Shown here: positions 1-9,616 of the stretch, in pieces
Layout: each line of letters opens with the position of its first letter
Numbering within the stretch: position 1 is the first letter of the stretch
Source of the DNA: Pegoplata infirma
Lineage: Eukaryota > Arthropoda > Insecta > Diptera > Anthomyiidae
DNA: 64,000 nucleotides
Assembly: GCA_963921195.1 (NCBI GenBank)
Contig: OY992540.1
Span: 11,042,766 to 11,106,765, forward strand
Direction: 5' to 3'
The notes under the pieces: generated by a model
What the model saw: the letters and a program-made list of their open reading frames with translations, nothing else
The model's database searches: none
Told to the model about the DNA's origin: nothing
Translations under genes and position numbers: made by a program

Positions 1-1497
1 TCCAGTCAAAGTTTCAAAACCTCGTAATTCACCTTCTAAGAACCGATTTATACGCACTTCCTCCTCGTTGCCTATAGTTTCTACACCCGTGCATCGAGTA
101 TTCGGACTTCTTACTCCTCCTACCTCCTCCTTTAATTGAAGTGTTACACCGCCACAGCTCAACGTAGCATTTACCTTGGTTAAGAAATCCATCCCCAGTA
201 TTAGCCCATCCATTACCTCAGGAAGAATTAACAACGACATTCTTAAGCTCCTATCGCCTACCGCTACTTCCATCACCACTGCCTCGTTCACCGCCGCTTT
301 TTTACCGTCAGCCAGAGTTATACCTACATCAACCTTCACTCGTTCTACTACTATCATCTTGTCTGCCAACTGGGTACATATAAAACTGTTGGACGCCCCG
401 GTATCTACTAGCGCCTCTGCCACTTGACTTCCCAATGTCACTTTCGCAAATATATGACCTTGTCTCATGTAGATTACGTTCCTAGATTTTGTAGATGTAC
501 CTGCTGCCTCCGATATGGGTCGTTTACCCTGAAATACACCATCACTCAACGACCATTTTTCCCTTCTCTTATTGCAACACTCCCTCGTACGAACACTCGG
601 CTTACCACACTCCCAGCAAAATAGTTTGGATCCATTTTGACAAAACCGATAGCCATGGCCCTCCTGTCCACATCGCCTGCATGCCGCTCTTGGATTAATC
701 ACATCGATCACTTGCTTTCCATAACATCGATTATTATCACACACTGCTCCTGCCATAACGACCATCTTATGTTGGTTATCCAGCTTCATTGGTTGGATTT
801 GTGTTTGCGTATCCATCGTCGGAGTAGGTGGCGTTTGTTGAAAACCTAAAGCCTCCCTCATCAAAAGCTCAAAATCCCCTGCCAATCTGAGTAGCTCCCG
901 CTTGTTCCTGAACTCTCTACGTTTTATATATAATCTATAACTAGGGTTCAAATTCTCATAAATCCGTTCCAATTTTTGTGCCTCGCTGTATCCTGCCTGC
1001 CTCATCAAATCCTGTAAACTAACCATGTAAACCTTAAATAATTCACCTGCCTGTTGCTTCCTGCCCCTGATCCTATCCTCCAGTGTCTTGAAATATCCCG
1101 TTGGTAAAAAGTATTCGAGAAAGTCCCGTTGAAACTCATTCCAGTCGCTCCAATTATCATTATTATTTCTAAACCATAATAGTGCCAAGTCCTTCAGCAG
1201 TTCCGGCATTATCTTAGGTACTCGATCCAGTGGAATTTTATAGGCTCCAGCCAGTTCCCGTACCCGTTCCAGAAAATCTAACGGATTCATGCTTCCGTCA
1301 TACTTAAGAGACCATTTTCTTACTCGTTCTATGACGTATAAACTGCTTGCGTGTTCACTTGTACTGGTTTCATGACTTACATTTTTGATGAAGTCCTCCA
1401 AACGTTTTCGTAGTTCCTCCACATTTTCCTCCTTATCGACACCAAATTTTGTTGCAAATGCTGCTACTTCATCATAAAACCACTTTGTATTCTCCAT
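1..1497 (-). CDS. gag-pol: Gag-protease part of a Ty3/gypsy Gag-Pol polyprotein, cut by the window edge
   Basis: Reading leftwards from an ATG at 1497-1495, the frame stays open for 499 codons to base 1, so the 3' part (rest of pol) lies outside the window. Residues about 50-215 form a retrotransposon Gag capsid-like domain that aligns along its length with the gag at 41033-42115 (shared motifs RKW.LKYDG, PKIMPE, LW.RNNN, LERI). A CCHC zinc knuckle is at C273, C276, H281, C286. A second knuckle is degenerate: C294, C297, C307 keep the spacing but Val302 replaces the His. An aspartic protease follows in the same frame, with catalytic D365-T366-G367 and the LILGMDFL hallmark at 432-439. Gag and protease are therefore one frame with no stop or shift, unlike the second element here. 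The ATG is only about 30 nt from the primer site, so the leader inside the element is very short. No disabling mutation is seen in the visible part. Confidence 0.93.
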   Translation of the reverse strand, partial: MENTKWFYDEVAAFATKFGVDKEENVEELRKRLEDFIKNVSHETSTSEHASSLYVIERVRKWSLKYDGSMNPLDFLERVRELAGAYKIPLDRVPKIMPELLKDLALLWFRNNNDNWSDWNEFQRDFLEYFLPTGYFKTLEDRIRGRKQQAGELFKVYMVSLQDLMRQAGYSEAQKLERIYENLNPSYRLYIKRREFRNKRELLRLAGDFELLMREALGFQQTPPTPTMDTQTQIQPMKLDNQHKMVVMAGAVCDNNRCYGKQVIDVINPRAACRRCGQEGHGYRFCQNGSKLFCWECGKPSVRTRECCNKRREKWSLSDGVFQGKRPISEAAGTSTKSRNVIYMRQGHIFAKVTLGSQVAEALVDTGASNSFICTQLADKMIVVERVKVDVGITLADGKKAAVNEAVVMEVAVGDRSLRMSLLILPEVMDGLILGMDFLTKVNATLSCGGVTLQLKEEVGGVRSPNTRCTGVETIGNEEEVRINRFLEGELRGFETLTG

Positions 1498-1530
1498 GTT
1501 GCTTCGTGTTTTACTTTCTTGTTTAAATAG

Positions 1531-1545
1531 CCTGCTCGGGCGCCA
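1531..1545 (-). other. Primer binding site, tRNA-Lys type (element 1)
   Basis: On the minus strand the 15 bases TGGCGCCCGAGCAGG follow the LTR after a 2-nt gap. They equal the first 15 bases of the primer site at 40376. They match the site complementary to the 3' end of tRNA-Lys(UUU), apart from one A-to-G change that still allows G:U pairing. Beyond base 15 the match is lost. Confidence 0.88.
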
Positions 1546-1652
1546 CTTGTAACGACTTGTTTTCGCTAGGGTAAATACTCAGCCTTTGTCCAGGTTTCGC
1601 TACAAGAAATAATGAACACGTGTACTTTTGTTTCAATACTTCACAATCTCGG

Positions 1653-1658
1653 TTTATT
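1653..1658 (-). promoter_or_regulatory. AATAAA polyadenylation signal of LTR 1
   Basis: Plus-strand TTTATT reads AATAAA in element orientation. It lies about 105 bp before the 3' end of the LTR, where an R/U5 boundary would be expected. It marks the probable end of R. Confidence 0.5.
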
Positions 1659-2190
1659 TAAAACATTAATATAAAATTTCATTCAAAATATATAATATTA
1701 ATTGATCGTTCCTCTTCGGCTCCACTTCGGCAATCTTCGTGTTTGGCTCCCTGTGACCGTTTTCCTGTTCCGGGTATTCTCCTGAGGAAGTTTCCACTTT
1801 GGGATGACACTCGTGTCCCTCGTTTCCCTCTCGAACTTGGTCGGGTCCCCTCGCTCGTGCTTCGGATTTTATGCTGGGTTGTCCACTGTTCGTGCTAGGA
1901 AACCACTAGCAGTTTCCAACCCAGTTGCCTTCACGAATCGTCTGTCCAGTGGTCCACTCGTGTTCGGTAACCACTCGTGAACCCTCGTACATCCGACCCG
2001 TGATCACTGGCCGACGTTTACCGCACACTCTTACGCCACAATTTTGTCTCGGATGTTAGACCTGGTGAAACTCGTTTGTCCTGACGCTCGGAACACCTTC
2101 GGTAATTGCTCGTTTAATTATCCGCCGAACCTATAAGCTGAAAAGAACGAATTCTACTCTACCATTCACCACACGTTCCTCGGAATCTGA

Positions 2191-2698
2191 CTTCCACGGG
2201 TGTTCGCTAACCACCCGGTAAAGTGTTCCTTGGTTCGTCTACTTTCTAATCTTCGCCTGGTGATCGGTAACCACCAGCCGAAGTGGATGCTTAATTCCTG
2301 AAAAGGTAAGATTATTCCATCCGGTGCTCGGTAACCACCGGGCGGAATAGTTTCTATACTACGACTTAATCTAATTCCCTCCGGTGATCGCCAACCACCT
2401 TCGGGAATGCTCGTTAAAAATCTAAATTATGGTTAACTTCATCCAGTGTTCGGTAACCACCGGCTAAAGTGTACTACTCGCTACTGATGATCCACTAGTG
2501 TCCTCGGGTGCTCGCTAACCACCGTCGGAGGATTATCTTACCATTACCCTAGCTTCGGTCTGGTGCTCGCTAACCACCAGTCGAACCTTACTTAGGTTTC
2601 TACGTCTTTCCCTGGTGCTCGATAACCACCAGTGAAAGTTCACTACTGCTGATAATAATTCTAACTTCATAAGGTGTTCGCTAACCACCAAATGAAGT
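2191..2698 (-). repeat. Array of ~60 bp units, each a hairpin with a conserved 9-nt loop, inside LTR 1
   Basis: Nine units occur with loops at 2203, 2263, 2327, 2387, 2449, 2511, 2566, 2618 and 2677 (plus-strand starts), 52-64 bp apart. The loop is always 9 nt and reads (A/C/T)TCG(G/C/A)(T/C)AAC on the plus strand. It is closed by GTG/CAC, usually GGTG/CACC. Outer stem sequences differ between units but still pair: CTTCG/CGAAG (2251/2279), ATTCC/GGAAT (2314/2344), ATTCCC/GGGAAT (2374/2403), CCTC/GAGG (2502/2528), CTTTC/GAAAG (2606/2634), ACTTCA/TGAAGT (2664/2693). A looser tenth copy has its loop at 1963 and degenerate relatives lie between. The array is downstream of the LTR TATA box, so it should sit in the transcribed R region. 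Function unknown. Confidence 0.85.
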
Positions 2699-2778
2699 GT
2701 CTACCTTATATTAATTTTATTACTTACAGACCGAATCGCTGATAAAAGAATGAGACCTGTTTGTTAAAACCACGCGTC

Positions 2779-2785
2779 TTTTATA
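2779..2785 (-). promoter_or_regulatory. TATA box of LTR 1
   Basis: The minus strand reads GTATAAAAG here, about 333 bp into the LTR. It is the only perfect TATAAAA I noticed in this LTR. Transcription would run leftwards through the hairpin array into gag. Confidence 0.55.
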
Positions 2786-3083
2786 CAATTCCAAGCTCAT
2801 AGAAACTACCAACAAAATATTACTCCTGTGTGTTGTTTTATTTATCTAACGGTCAATATTGAAAACAAGTCCTTATATTTTGTTGCTACTTGTTTACTTG
2901 TTTATTACAAAAATAAAAGCCCACTGTATGTTGTTGCTACTTGTTTGTTACAAAATATTTCTACTGTTGGGTTCTGCTCTTGTGTGCCTGCTATATCAAA
3001 ACCACACAGTGTGTGTGTTGTTATTGTTATTTCATTAATCAGGGTATTTGTACACTGTGTACGGTAAGTATACGGACACTGTC

Positions 3084-3118
3084 TGTGACACAAGTTTGCG
3101 AGCAAACTTGTCGTCACA
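3084..3118 (-). repeat. Terminal hairpin of LTR 1
   Basis: The LTR opens with an inverted repeat: TGTGAC pairs with GTCACA, then ACAAGTTTGC with GCAAACTTGT, with a 2-nt loop and one unpaired base at 3112. The other LTR in the window opens with a shorter form of the same hairpin (TGTGAC, 8-nt gap, GTCACA). Confidence 0.8.
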
Positions 3119-3696
3119 AGGCTTTGATCTACACACCTAAATTTTGTTATTGAAATTTTGATCAATTGAAAATATATATTTTTTTTTTTAATTTTATAAA
3201 ATCACGTTTTTGCAAAATATTTAATTTTGGCAATTTCCCTAAAACTTGCACTTTAATGTTGATCACACACCGAACAATTTTTTCTCCAACGAACGATTTT
3301 CATAGTATTTATGAACAAATTCATACAATTTATTAACTTTTTCATAATATTTATAAACTTTTTCATAGTATTTATGTTTTGATTTATTCATAAATACTAT
3401 GAAAGAGTTTATAAATATTATAAAAAAGTTAATAAATTGTATGAATTTGTTCATAAATACTATGAAAGTCGTTAATTTTTTCAGAATTCCTATAAGGTAC
3501 AATTATTAGAATGTTTTTTCACCCGTAGGATCCTAAATTCCAAATTCTAATTTACTAGGACCATCGTTCAGAATTGTACCAAAACAAAGTGTACCTTGTT
3601 AAACCTCAGAATCGGAATTTCCAAGAACACAGCCTAACAGTTAGTGGATATAACTTCCGGACGGTAAACTTACATATTTAAATTTCAAGACTCTAA
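3119..3696. repeat. AT-rich flank with a 182 bp palindrome at 3292-3473
   Basis: Bases 3292-3376 and 3389-3473 are near-perfect inverted copies around a 12-nt AT spacer. Each arm is itself built from direct repeats of TTTTCATAGTATTTATGAAC-like units. It may be a small fold-back element; I see no target duplication. The rest is AT-rich and featureless. Confidence 0.7.
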
Positions 3697-4136
3697 ACAC
3701 AAAAAACCTTGTAAAATTACTATAAAAAGTCTCGTAATCCCATTTTACCAATATTTGACAGTTTTCCTTGTCTTTTAACAAATAAATTTCGATCGAAATT
3801 TAAATTTTATTGTAATTTTTATTGCGCCAAAAAAGTTATAAATTTACAATTTTATTGGTAAAAATCTTGTAAAATTACGAAAAAGCTCGTAATTTTTACT
3901 AGAAATTCTCGTAAAATAAGAGGTAGCAAATAATCTAGTAAAACACGAAACCTCCATGTAAATTTTATCGTGTCAAAAAATTTGTTAATTTACAATTTTA
4001 TTGGTAAAAGGCTTGTTAAATTACAAAATTATTGGTAAAAAGCTGGTGAAATTGTAAGGAATTGTTGTCAAATAGGAGGTAGCAAAAAAAAAAGTTACAA
4101 ACTTTTCTTGTCGTTTTACAAGGGTTTTTTTGAGTG
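3697..4136. mobile_element. MITE-like element with ACACTCAAAAAA-type ends
   Basis: The left end reads ACACAAAAAACCTTGTAAAA and the right end is the complement of ACACTCAAAAAAACCCTTGT, giving imperfect terminal inverted repeats. The interior repeats ATTGGTAAAA..CTTGTAAAATTAC blocks. The right flank is TA. The same end type bounds the elements at 30443, 31544, 54339 and 61264. No coding capacity. Confidence 0.6.
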
Positions 4137-5100
4137 TAGCTGCAGCGCACAGTGGGCCAAAGTACCATTCTGGTGTTCAAAAAATTATATCTCCTAAACT
4201 AATTGTCCGATCAATAAAAGTTAAATTGAGAAAACATAGTAGTGGATGTAGGCTTTCAGAAAATTATAACTTGAAACACCCTGTTTCACAACAGGGTTAC
4301 CCAAATGTGTGCCAAAGAGCAATGCCATATCGTCATTTATAATAATATAATATCTTGTGTGAAATTGTTGCTATGAGGTCTATCTAACTAAGAATTACAC
4401 CATAGATACGGTTCAAGCTTTTATGCTTTTTTATTTGCATTTGCAACCGGTAGATGGCGCTGGTATTAAACTTTTAAACAAATTCTTATATTAAGTACGA
4501 TTGGACAGCAGTTCATATTATATGTATGTTTCGTCAAAAAGAAAAATATTTATGAATGGACCCGATAGGTGGCGCTTGGGTGGACTTATTTGAAATATTA
4601 ATGTATATGATGCAAATTTATTCAAACTCAGAACCTAACATTAACTTAAAAAATAAAACCAAAACAATATGTATTTTTTCAACCAATATTAAAAAATTGG
4701 TTTATTGATTTTTTTAATTGTCGAAAGAAAATTTTAGGAATAGATATTAGGATATTTGAAGGTATGGACAAGAATAATGTTCTCTTTGCAATTAAATCGT
4801 AGGAGAGTATATATATTTGTTTAATGTTTATTGTTGAAAAAGCGCTGGTACTTCAACTAAAACAAAATTTTCTTTGAATTAAATCGAAGAAAGACTTTTA
4901 AAGTTTATTATAGCTCTATAAAAAAAATATTTACACTAGTAGAAACTCTCATTATTTTCAGTCATACACTTTCACTGTTTATTTTTCTTTCCTGTTTATT
5001 TATTTTTGGGTTTTAAATTTTTTCAAACTGTTTAGTGATTTAATATTTTGCAAACTTAATACCGTAATATGTTATTTTTAGGGGCTTTTAATTATTAATT
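4137..5100. other. AT-rich intergenic DNA
   Basis: No gene is visible. Short ORFs here (for example 4130-4342) show no recognisable domain and no codon bias. Confidence 0.6.
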
Positions 5101-5103
5101 TTT

Positions 5104-5285
5104 TTGGTTCCTTTCAAAGAATTCAAAAAAAAAATACAAAAGTACCAAAAAAAGTACAAAAGTACCAAAAAAAGTACAAAAAAGTACCAAAAAAGTACCA
5201 ACAATAAAAACCAAAAAATAGACCAAAAAATACCTTTCCAACGGTGCCTCATATGTATAAGTAGGATCATTCAAAAGTACCAAAA
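5104..5285. repeat. AAAGTACCAAAA short tandem repeat
   Basis: Irregular units of AAAGTACCAAAAA are repeated about eight times between 5140 and 5205 and recur at 5273. The overlapping ORFs on both strands are by-products. A related GTACTTTTT motif makes up the minisatellite at 21594. Confidence 0.65.
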
Positions 5286-5875
5286 TATTTAAAAATCATG
5301 TACAATTACAACAACTTGACATCGGCATATTTTATAAAAAAAATTGTGAAAACCGCACGGGCAGACTAGGGCAGCCAATTTTTTATTTGCGGGTACTTTA
5401 TTAGTTGTAGTCTAAAATAAAATTAGTTTTGAGGGTGACATTTGCTGAGCACTTTTCTAATCTCTTTGAATATTTAAAGGTATGTGCTAAAATGAGGTTT
5501 ATCCAACTTTACTGCCGAGGTGACCCCCCAGAGGTAGGTAACATCAATGAATTTTTTTTTTACGAGCTTGGGTCCCCCTTCATCAAAAAAAATTAAAAAG
5601 TTAAACCTACCGGCAATACTATTAATATAACGTGACAACAAATTTGCAGCTTCAAAAAGGTGCGTTTGCACATTTTTTTATTTGCAATGTTTGAAGCCTT
5701 GTATCTTTCGTAATAGTGTACCAATCCTAGAACTATTAATGGATTTATATGCAGCCACTATCTAAGATTAATCGTGTTATGTTCAGTTTTGAATGTGATA
5801 TAGTTAATTTTTTATTTTTTGGACGCTAGATTGGTGATTTATCCCACTGTGCAGCGGTCCGAACTTAACTAGCCA
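5286..5875. other. AT-rich intergenic DNA
   Basis: No gene, inverted repeat or tandem array stands out. Confidence 0.5.
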
Positions 5876-6018
5876 AACTAAATAAGGTCATATTCGCGCC
5901 AAACTTCAGTGTTCTTTTGTTTTGAACTGCATTGTGTTCTCCATTTATAATATAATTTATGTTGCAAACGGAATGACAAAGTGAGTTTACCCATATTATA
6001 TGCTTGGAGGGCATAAAA
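5876..6018 (-). mobile_element. Mini-me/DINE-like remnant, variant B
   Basis: The stretch from GCCAAACT to GGAGGGCATAAAAATG is a decayed copy of the right part of the element at 23945-24641 (shared GGAATGACAAAGTGAGT and GGAGGGYATA end). It has lost the GTCC microsatellite. Confidence 0.6.
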
Positions 6019-7583
6019 ATGTTGTTTACTAATAATTTCATAACTTTTATAAAATATTTTTTTTTATCTTTTGCGCATAAAATAGTTTTTTTTATCCTCC
6101 AAAAGCAATCAAAAAACGTTTATCAGTTTTCCTTTATTTTCTATCTGTCTTTTTCTGATTTTCCGTATATTCAATTGCTTTGCATTTTTATATGCATATG
6201 CAGATATATTTTTTTGAAGGAATTTTTTCTATGCTCTGCAGTTATAATAAATTCTAGTCAAGAATTGGAAAAAATATGTTTTAACGAAAAAAAATTTATA
6301 AAAATGTATGCAAAGTTAATACAATATGCAGATTTTGGTCTGCTGTAGAGATTTTAAATGGATTTTTTTTATTCGAAAAAATAAAATGAAAGCATTTTTT
6401 TCTATTTGAATTTATTTTTTATTAAAAGAGAAAAAATAAAAATAATTTAATTTGGATAACAATAATTATTTGTGGAAAAACGAAAAAGATTAAAATGATT
6501 GCAAATAAATTCAATGCAATGCAAATTGTATGCTGTTTAAAGCAGTGCACAAGTTTTTGAATATTTTTCCTAAAAGTATGCTATATAAATGATACCCTTG
6601 AAAATGGATATATTTATATTTGTAATTACTTATTTTTAACTATAAACTAAGGAATCCCAAAGGTTTATTGTAATACACATACAACTTATATTACAAATAA
6701 TGAAGGTTGTTTTTTAGTATACATCCCTAAAGTATGCAAGCATTTTAGTACACTTTAATAATTGCAAATAAGCCACAATTTAAAATAAAAATTTTAATTT
6801 ATTTAAATTAAACTTTTATTTCTTAAATTGAACAAGCAACAATCAATACAAAACTTTTCTTTTGTTGCCAAAAATTAAATCTTGTTGTCTTTTCTTAAAT
6901 ACCCTTAAACTATGCAACAATATTTTTGTTTCGTCTGCTTCACTTATTTAATGACAATAAACCCTTTAAAATATTTGACAATTTTTTGGTACTTCGGCGC
7001 CAAAAAAAAATCTTTATTGTAACATTGTGAAATGTCTCTGTAAAATTGGTAATTCAAAAGTCACATTGTGTTAAGAATTTTGCCAAGAGGATGGTATTAA
7101 TAAAATTGACATTTTAAGTTCATTTGCCAAAATTTAAACAAATTTAATACTTTGTTTGCAAGCTGTAAAGATAACTTTTACTGAATATTTGTTTGTTTCT
7201 TGTTTTTGGCATTTTAAAAGATTAAAAGATAAAGTATAGTTTGAAGAGTACGATTACTAACAAAAGTGTATTTTATACGATATGAATTTAATCGATAGAG
7301 ATTTAAGTGGGTGTTATGACAGATTAGACCAATTAAAATATTATATTAAAAAAAAAAATTTATTACGTTTATGCAATTCCAACAGATATTTTATAAAAAT
7401 GCGCTTTATTTTTGATCAATGCAGGTTTTAAAAAATTAAGTAAAAAAAAACTGTAATGTTAGCAGAAAAAGCTTGTAAACCTACAAGAAAATTTGCTGAT
7501 TTTGAACCCACAATTTTTTTTGGTAAAGTTAGCAAAAATGTATTGCCAAAAAATAGTTAACTGAAATTTTTTTTTATTTCAAC
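6019..7583. other. AT-rich intergenic DNA
   Basis: Nothing coding is visible. ORF 6004-6348 is made of AT-rich codons with no domain. From about 7440 onward, GTTAGCA-rich sequence resembles the region before the GAGTG end at 8877; the Harbinger-like insert at 7587 may have split an old element there. Confidence 0.5.
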
Positions 7584-7586
7584 TTA

Positions 7587-8173
7587 CAAGGGAAGTATCT
7601 TAACCCTTATGAACCGATTTGCCTGAAACTTAAAATAAATATAAAAGAGACGATTTTAAGGTTGGGGTGTCACGGCTTATCGGCCATATCAGTGTTTCAA
7701 AATTTCGTTGTCCCCTTATGAAACAAGGTGGACCTCCGGGAAAATTTTGATAACTCCCGAACTAACAGGAATATTCTCTAGGGAAAAAATACGTGTCGAC
7801 TTAAATTTAATAAAGATTATTTCATATTCATATGGACTTAGTAGGTCTATGTCTTCATATAAATACCCCCCAAAATTTACACATTTTCATGAAAAAAGTA
7901 TTTAAAGAAGCCAAATTTTTACAAGGTTATGACACCATTCGATAGGCATTAAAAAAACCTTTCTTCTCATATGTAAACATCATATAGTTTTTTAAAAAGA
8001 AATGGCTGAAAAATCCAAAAAACGATTTTTTCGCCATTTTTTGACCTATGTTTTGAACCCCTAAATCCCCGATATGGCCGATAAGCCGAGACACCCCAAC
8101 CTTAGAATTGTCCCTTTTATATATATTTACGTTTCATGCAAATCGGTTCATAAGGGTTGAGAGACTTCCCTTG
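7587..8173. mobile_element. Harbinger-like MITE with ~100 bp inverted repeats and TTA duplication
   Basis: The ends read CAAGGGAAG and CTTCCCTTG, flanked on both sides by TTA (7584-7586 and 8174-8176). The inverted repeats extend inward about 100 bp (AACCCTTATGAACCGATTTG against its complement near 8145; GGTTGGGGTGTC near 7660 against GACACCCCAACC near 8090). A 3 bp TWA duplication is typical of PIF/Harbinger. No transposase frame; non-autonomous. Confidence 0.75.
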
Positions 8174-8176
8174 TTA

Positions 8177-9616
8177 GTTCATACACATTTGGGGACCCAA
8201 TTGGGTTCAGACCCGATAGGTCTGACCCGAATGGGCCGAAACCTAGTTGGGTTCCTTAAAAATCGTCATAGTTTTTGATCCAAAATTTTTGTCCGTTTCG
8301 CTCTACCTTGCTTAGTTTTTGAGATACGTGATTTTAGGGGACCACTGGGGTTTTGAGAAATAAAACACTCGATAACTTAAAAAACATTACTCGGAGAGCT
8401 TTTGATTATTTTGCGGTCTTGTTCTACGTGTTGAGAGCTACAAAAATGATTTTGGACTTTTTTTTGTGTCGGCAATATTTAGCGAGATATGAGCATTTTA
8501 AAATTTTCGGGAATGCTAACTTTTTTGAATCGAAAGTTAGGACCCATTAGGGTCCACACATGTTAAGAGGACGGGCGATGCTACGGCGAGCCCGAGAACA
8601 AACAATGACCTCCATTTTGCTCTATCTGACTTAGTTTCTGAGATGGCGCCATTTTAAGTTTTCTTGAACAAAAAATGTACGATTTATTTTTGCTAATATT
8701 AGCAAAAAATCAATTTCAAATTTAGCAAAAAAAATTAGTTCAAAGTTTGTTTAAAATTGCTAATGTGCTAAATGAAGTTTACAAGAATTTTTTGCTAACA
8801 TGCTAATCTCAACTAAAAATTTGCTAGAAGTTAGCTAAGCAAAAAAAAATTAGTAAATCTACTAACGTATTTTTTTGAGTGTAAAAATTTAATTTCCATT
8901 AAATATGCATTTTTTTAAAAAAAATTTAATATTCAAATGCTTTTTGAATCTTAGAATTCAGATAGATACTTTCAAACATATGACTCTTTAAAGTTACATT
9001 ATTTCAATTTTTTACAAAAATAAAATTCTCAAAAAATCGAAATTTTTTTTTTAAATTTAAAAACTGAAATTCAAAATTTTTTAGATATTTCTGAATATGT
9101 TCAATTTTTTTGCTTTGAAAAAAAAAAATTAAAATTAATCTTTTAGTGTATTAAATACACAGATGCATTGAAGTACTACCCATGTGCAAATGATAGACAA
9201 TTCGTATTAATTCTCGTTTCAGTGGTAGTAGATATAAAACTTTTTGCAAATATTTTAATATTCTACAACCAAACATATTTACATTTGTCAATAAAATTTT
9301 CTGCTGTTAAAATTAAGTTGTTTTGTAATTCGTTTTATAAATTGTTCGATTTAACAGTAGATTATAAAATTTATTTAATTTATCAATATATAGACAGATA
9401 TATGTTATAAAGGATGCTTCATTTAGAGCGGGTAGATTTTGGAATGGCATAAAAGAAGTTGCGTGTAAGGTATTGACAAAATTATGCAGTATATTTCAGT
9501 CACTAATGACAAATCACCAGGGAAAGTAACACAATTTAGCAGCACTTCTAAATGATAAAACTTTATAATCAAAATTTGTTATGGATTGTTATATCCCATT
9601 CATAATTGCATATATA
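8177..9616. other. Intergenic DNA with a MITE end at 8877-8881
   Basis: Bases 8185-8650 are moderately complex but non-coding. From 8680 to 8881 repeated TTAGCAAAAA motifs lead to a TTTTTTTGAGTG terminus followed by TA, the right-end signature of the CACTC family. Its left end may lie near 7440. The rest is AT-rich. Confidence 0.45.

Larger units (their letters stand above)
1548..3118 (-). mobile_element. 5' LTR of element 1 (1571 bp)
   Basis: In element orientation the LTR begins TGTGACGACAAG at 3118 and ends CGTTACA at 1548. The second element's LTR begins TGTGACGACCAA and also ends CGTTACA, so both ends are set by comparison as well as by the primer site next to 1548. A TATAAAA box lies at 2785-2779 and an AATAAA signal at 1658-1653. 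If these are used, U3 is about 330 bp and R is about 1.1 kb, containing the hairpin array. The partner LTR and hence the target duplication are outside the window; the outer flank begins AGGC at 3119. Confidence 0.87.

Noticed and set aside
3263..3502. 79-codon Lys/Tyr-rich ORF with coiled-coil look
   Set aside because: It is a translation of the 182 bp palindrome's repeat units.
6004..6348. 114-codon ORF as a host gene
   Set aside because: Phe/Ile/Lys-rich translation of AT-rich DNA, no domain, no start context or splice evidence.
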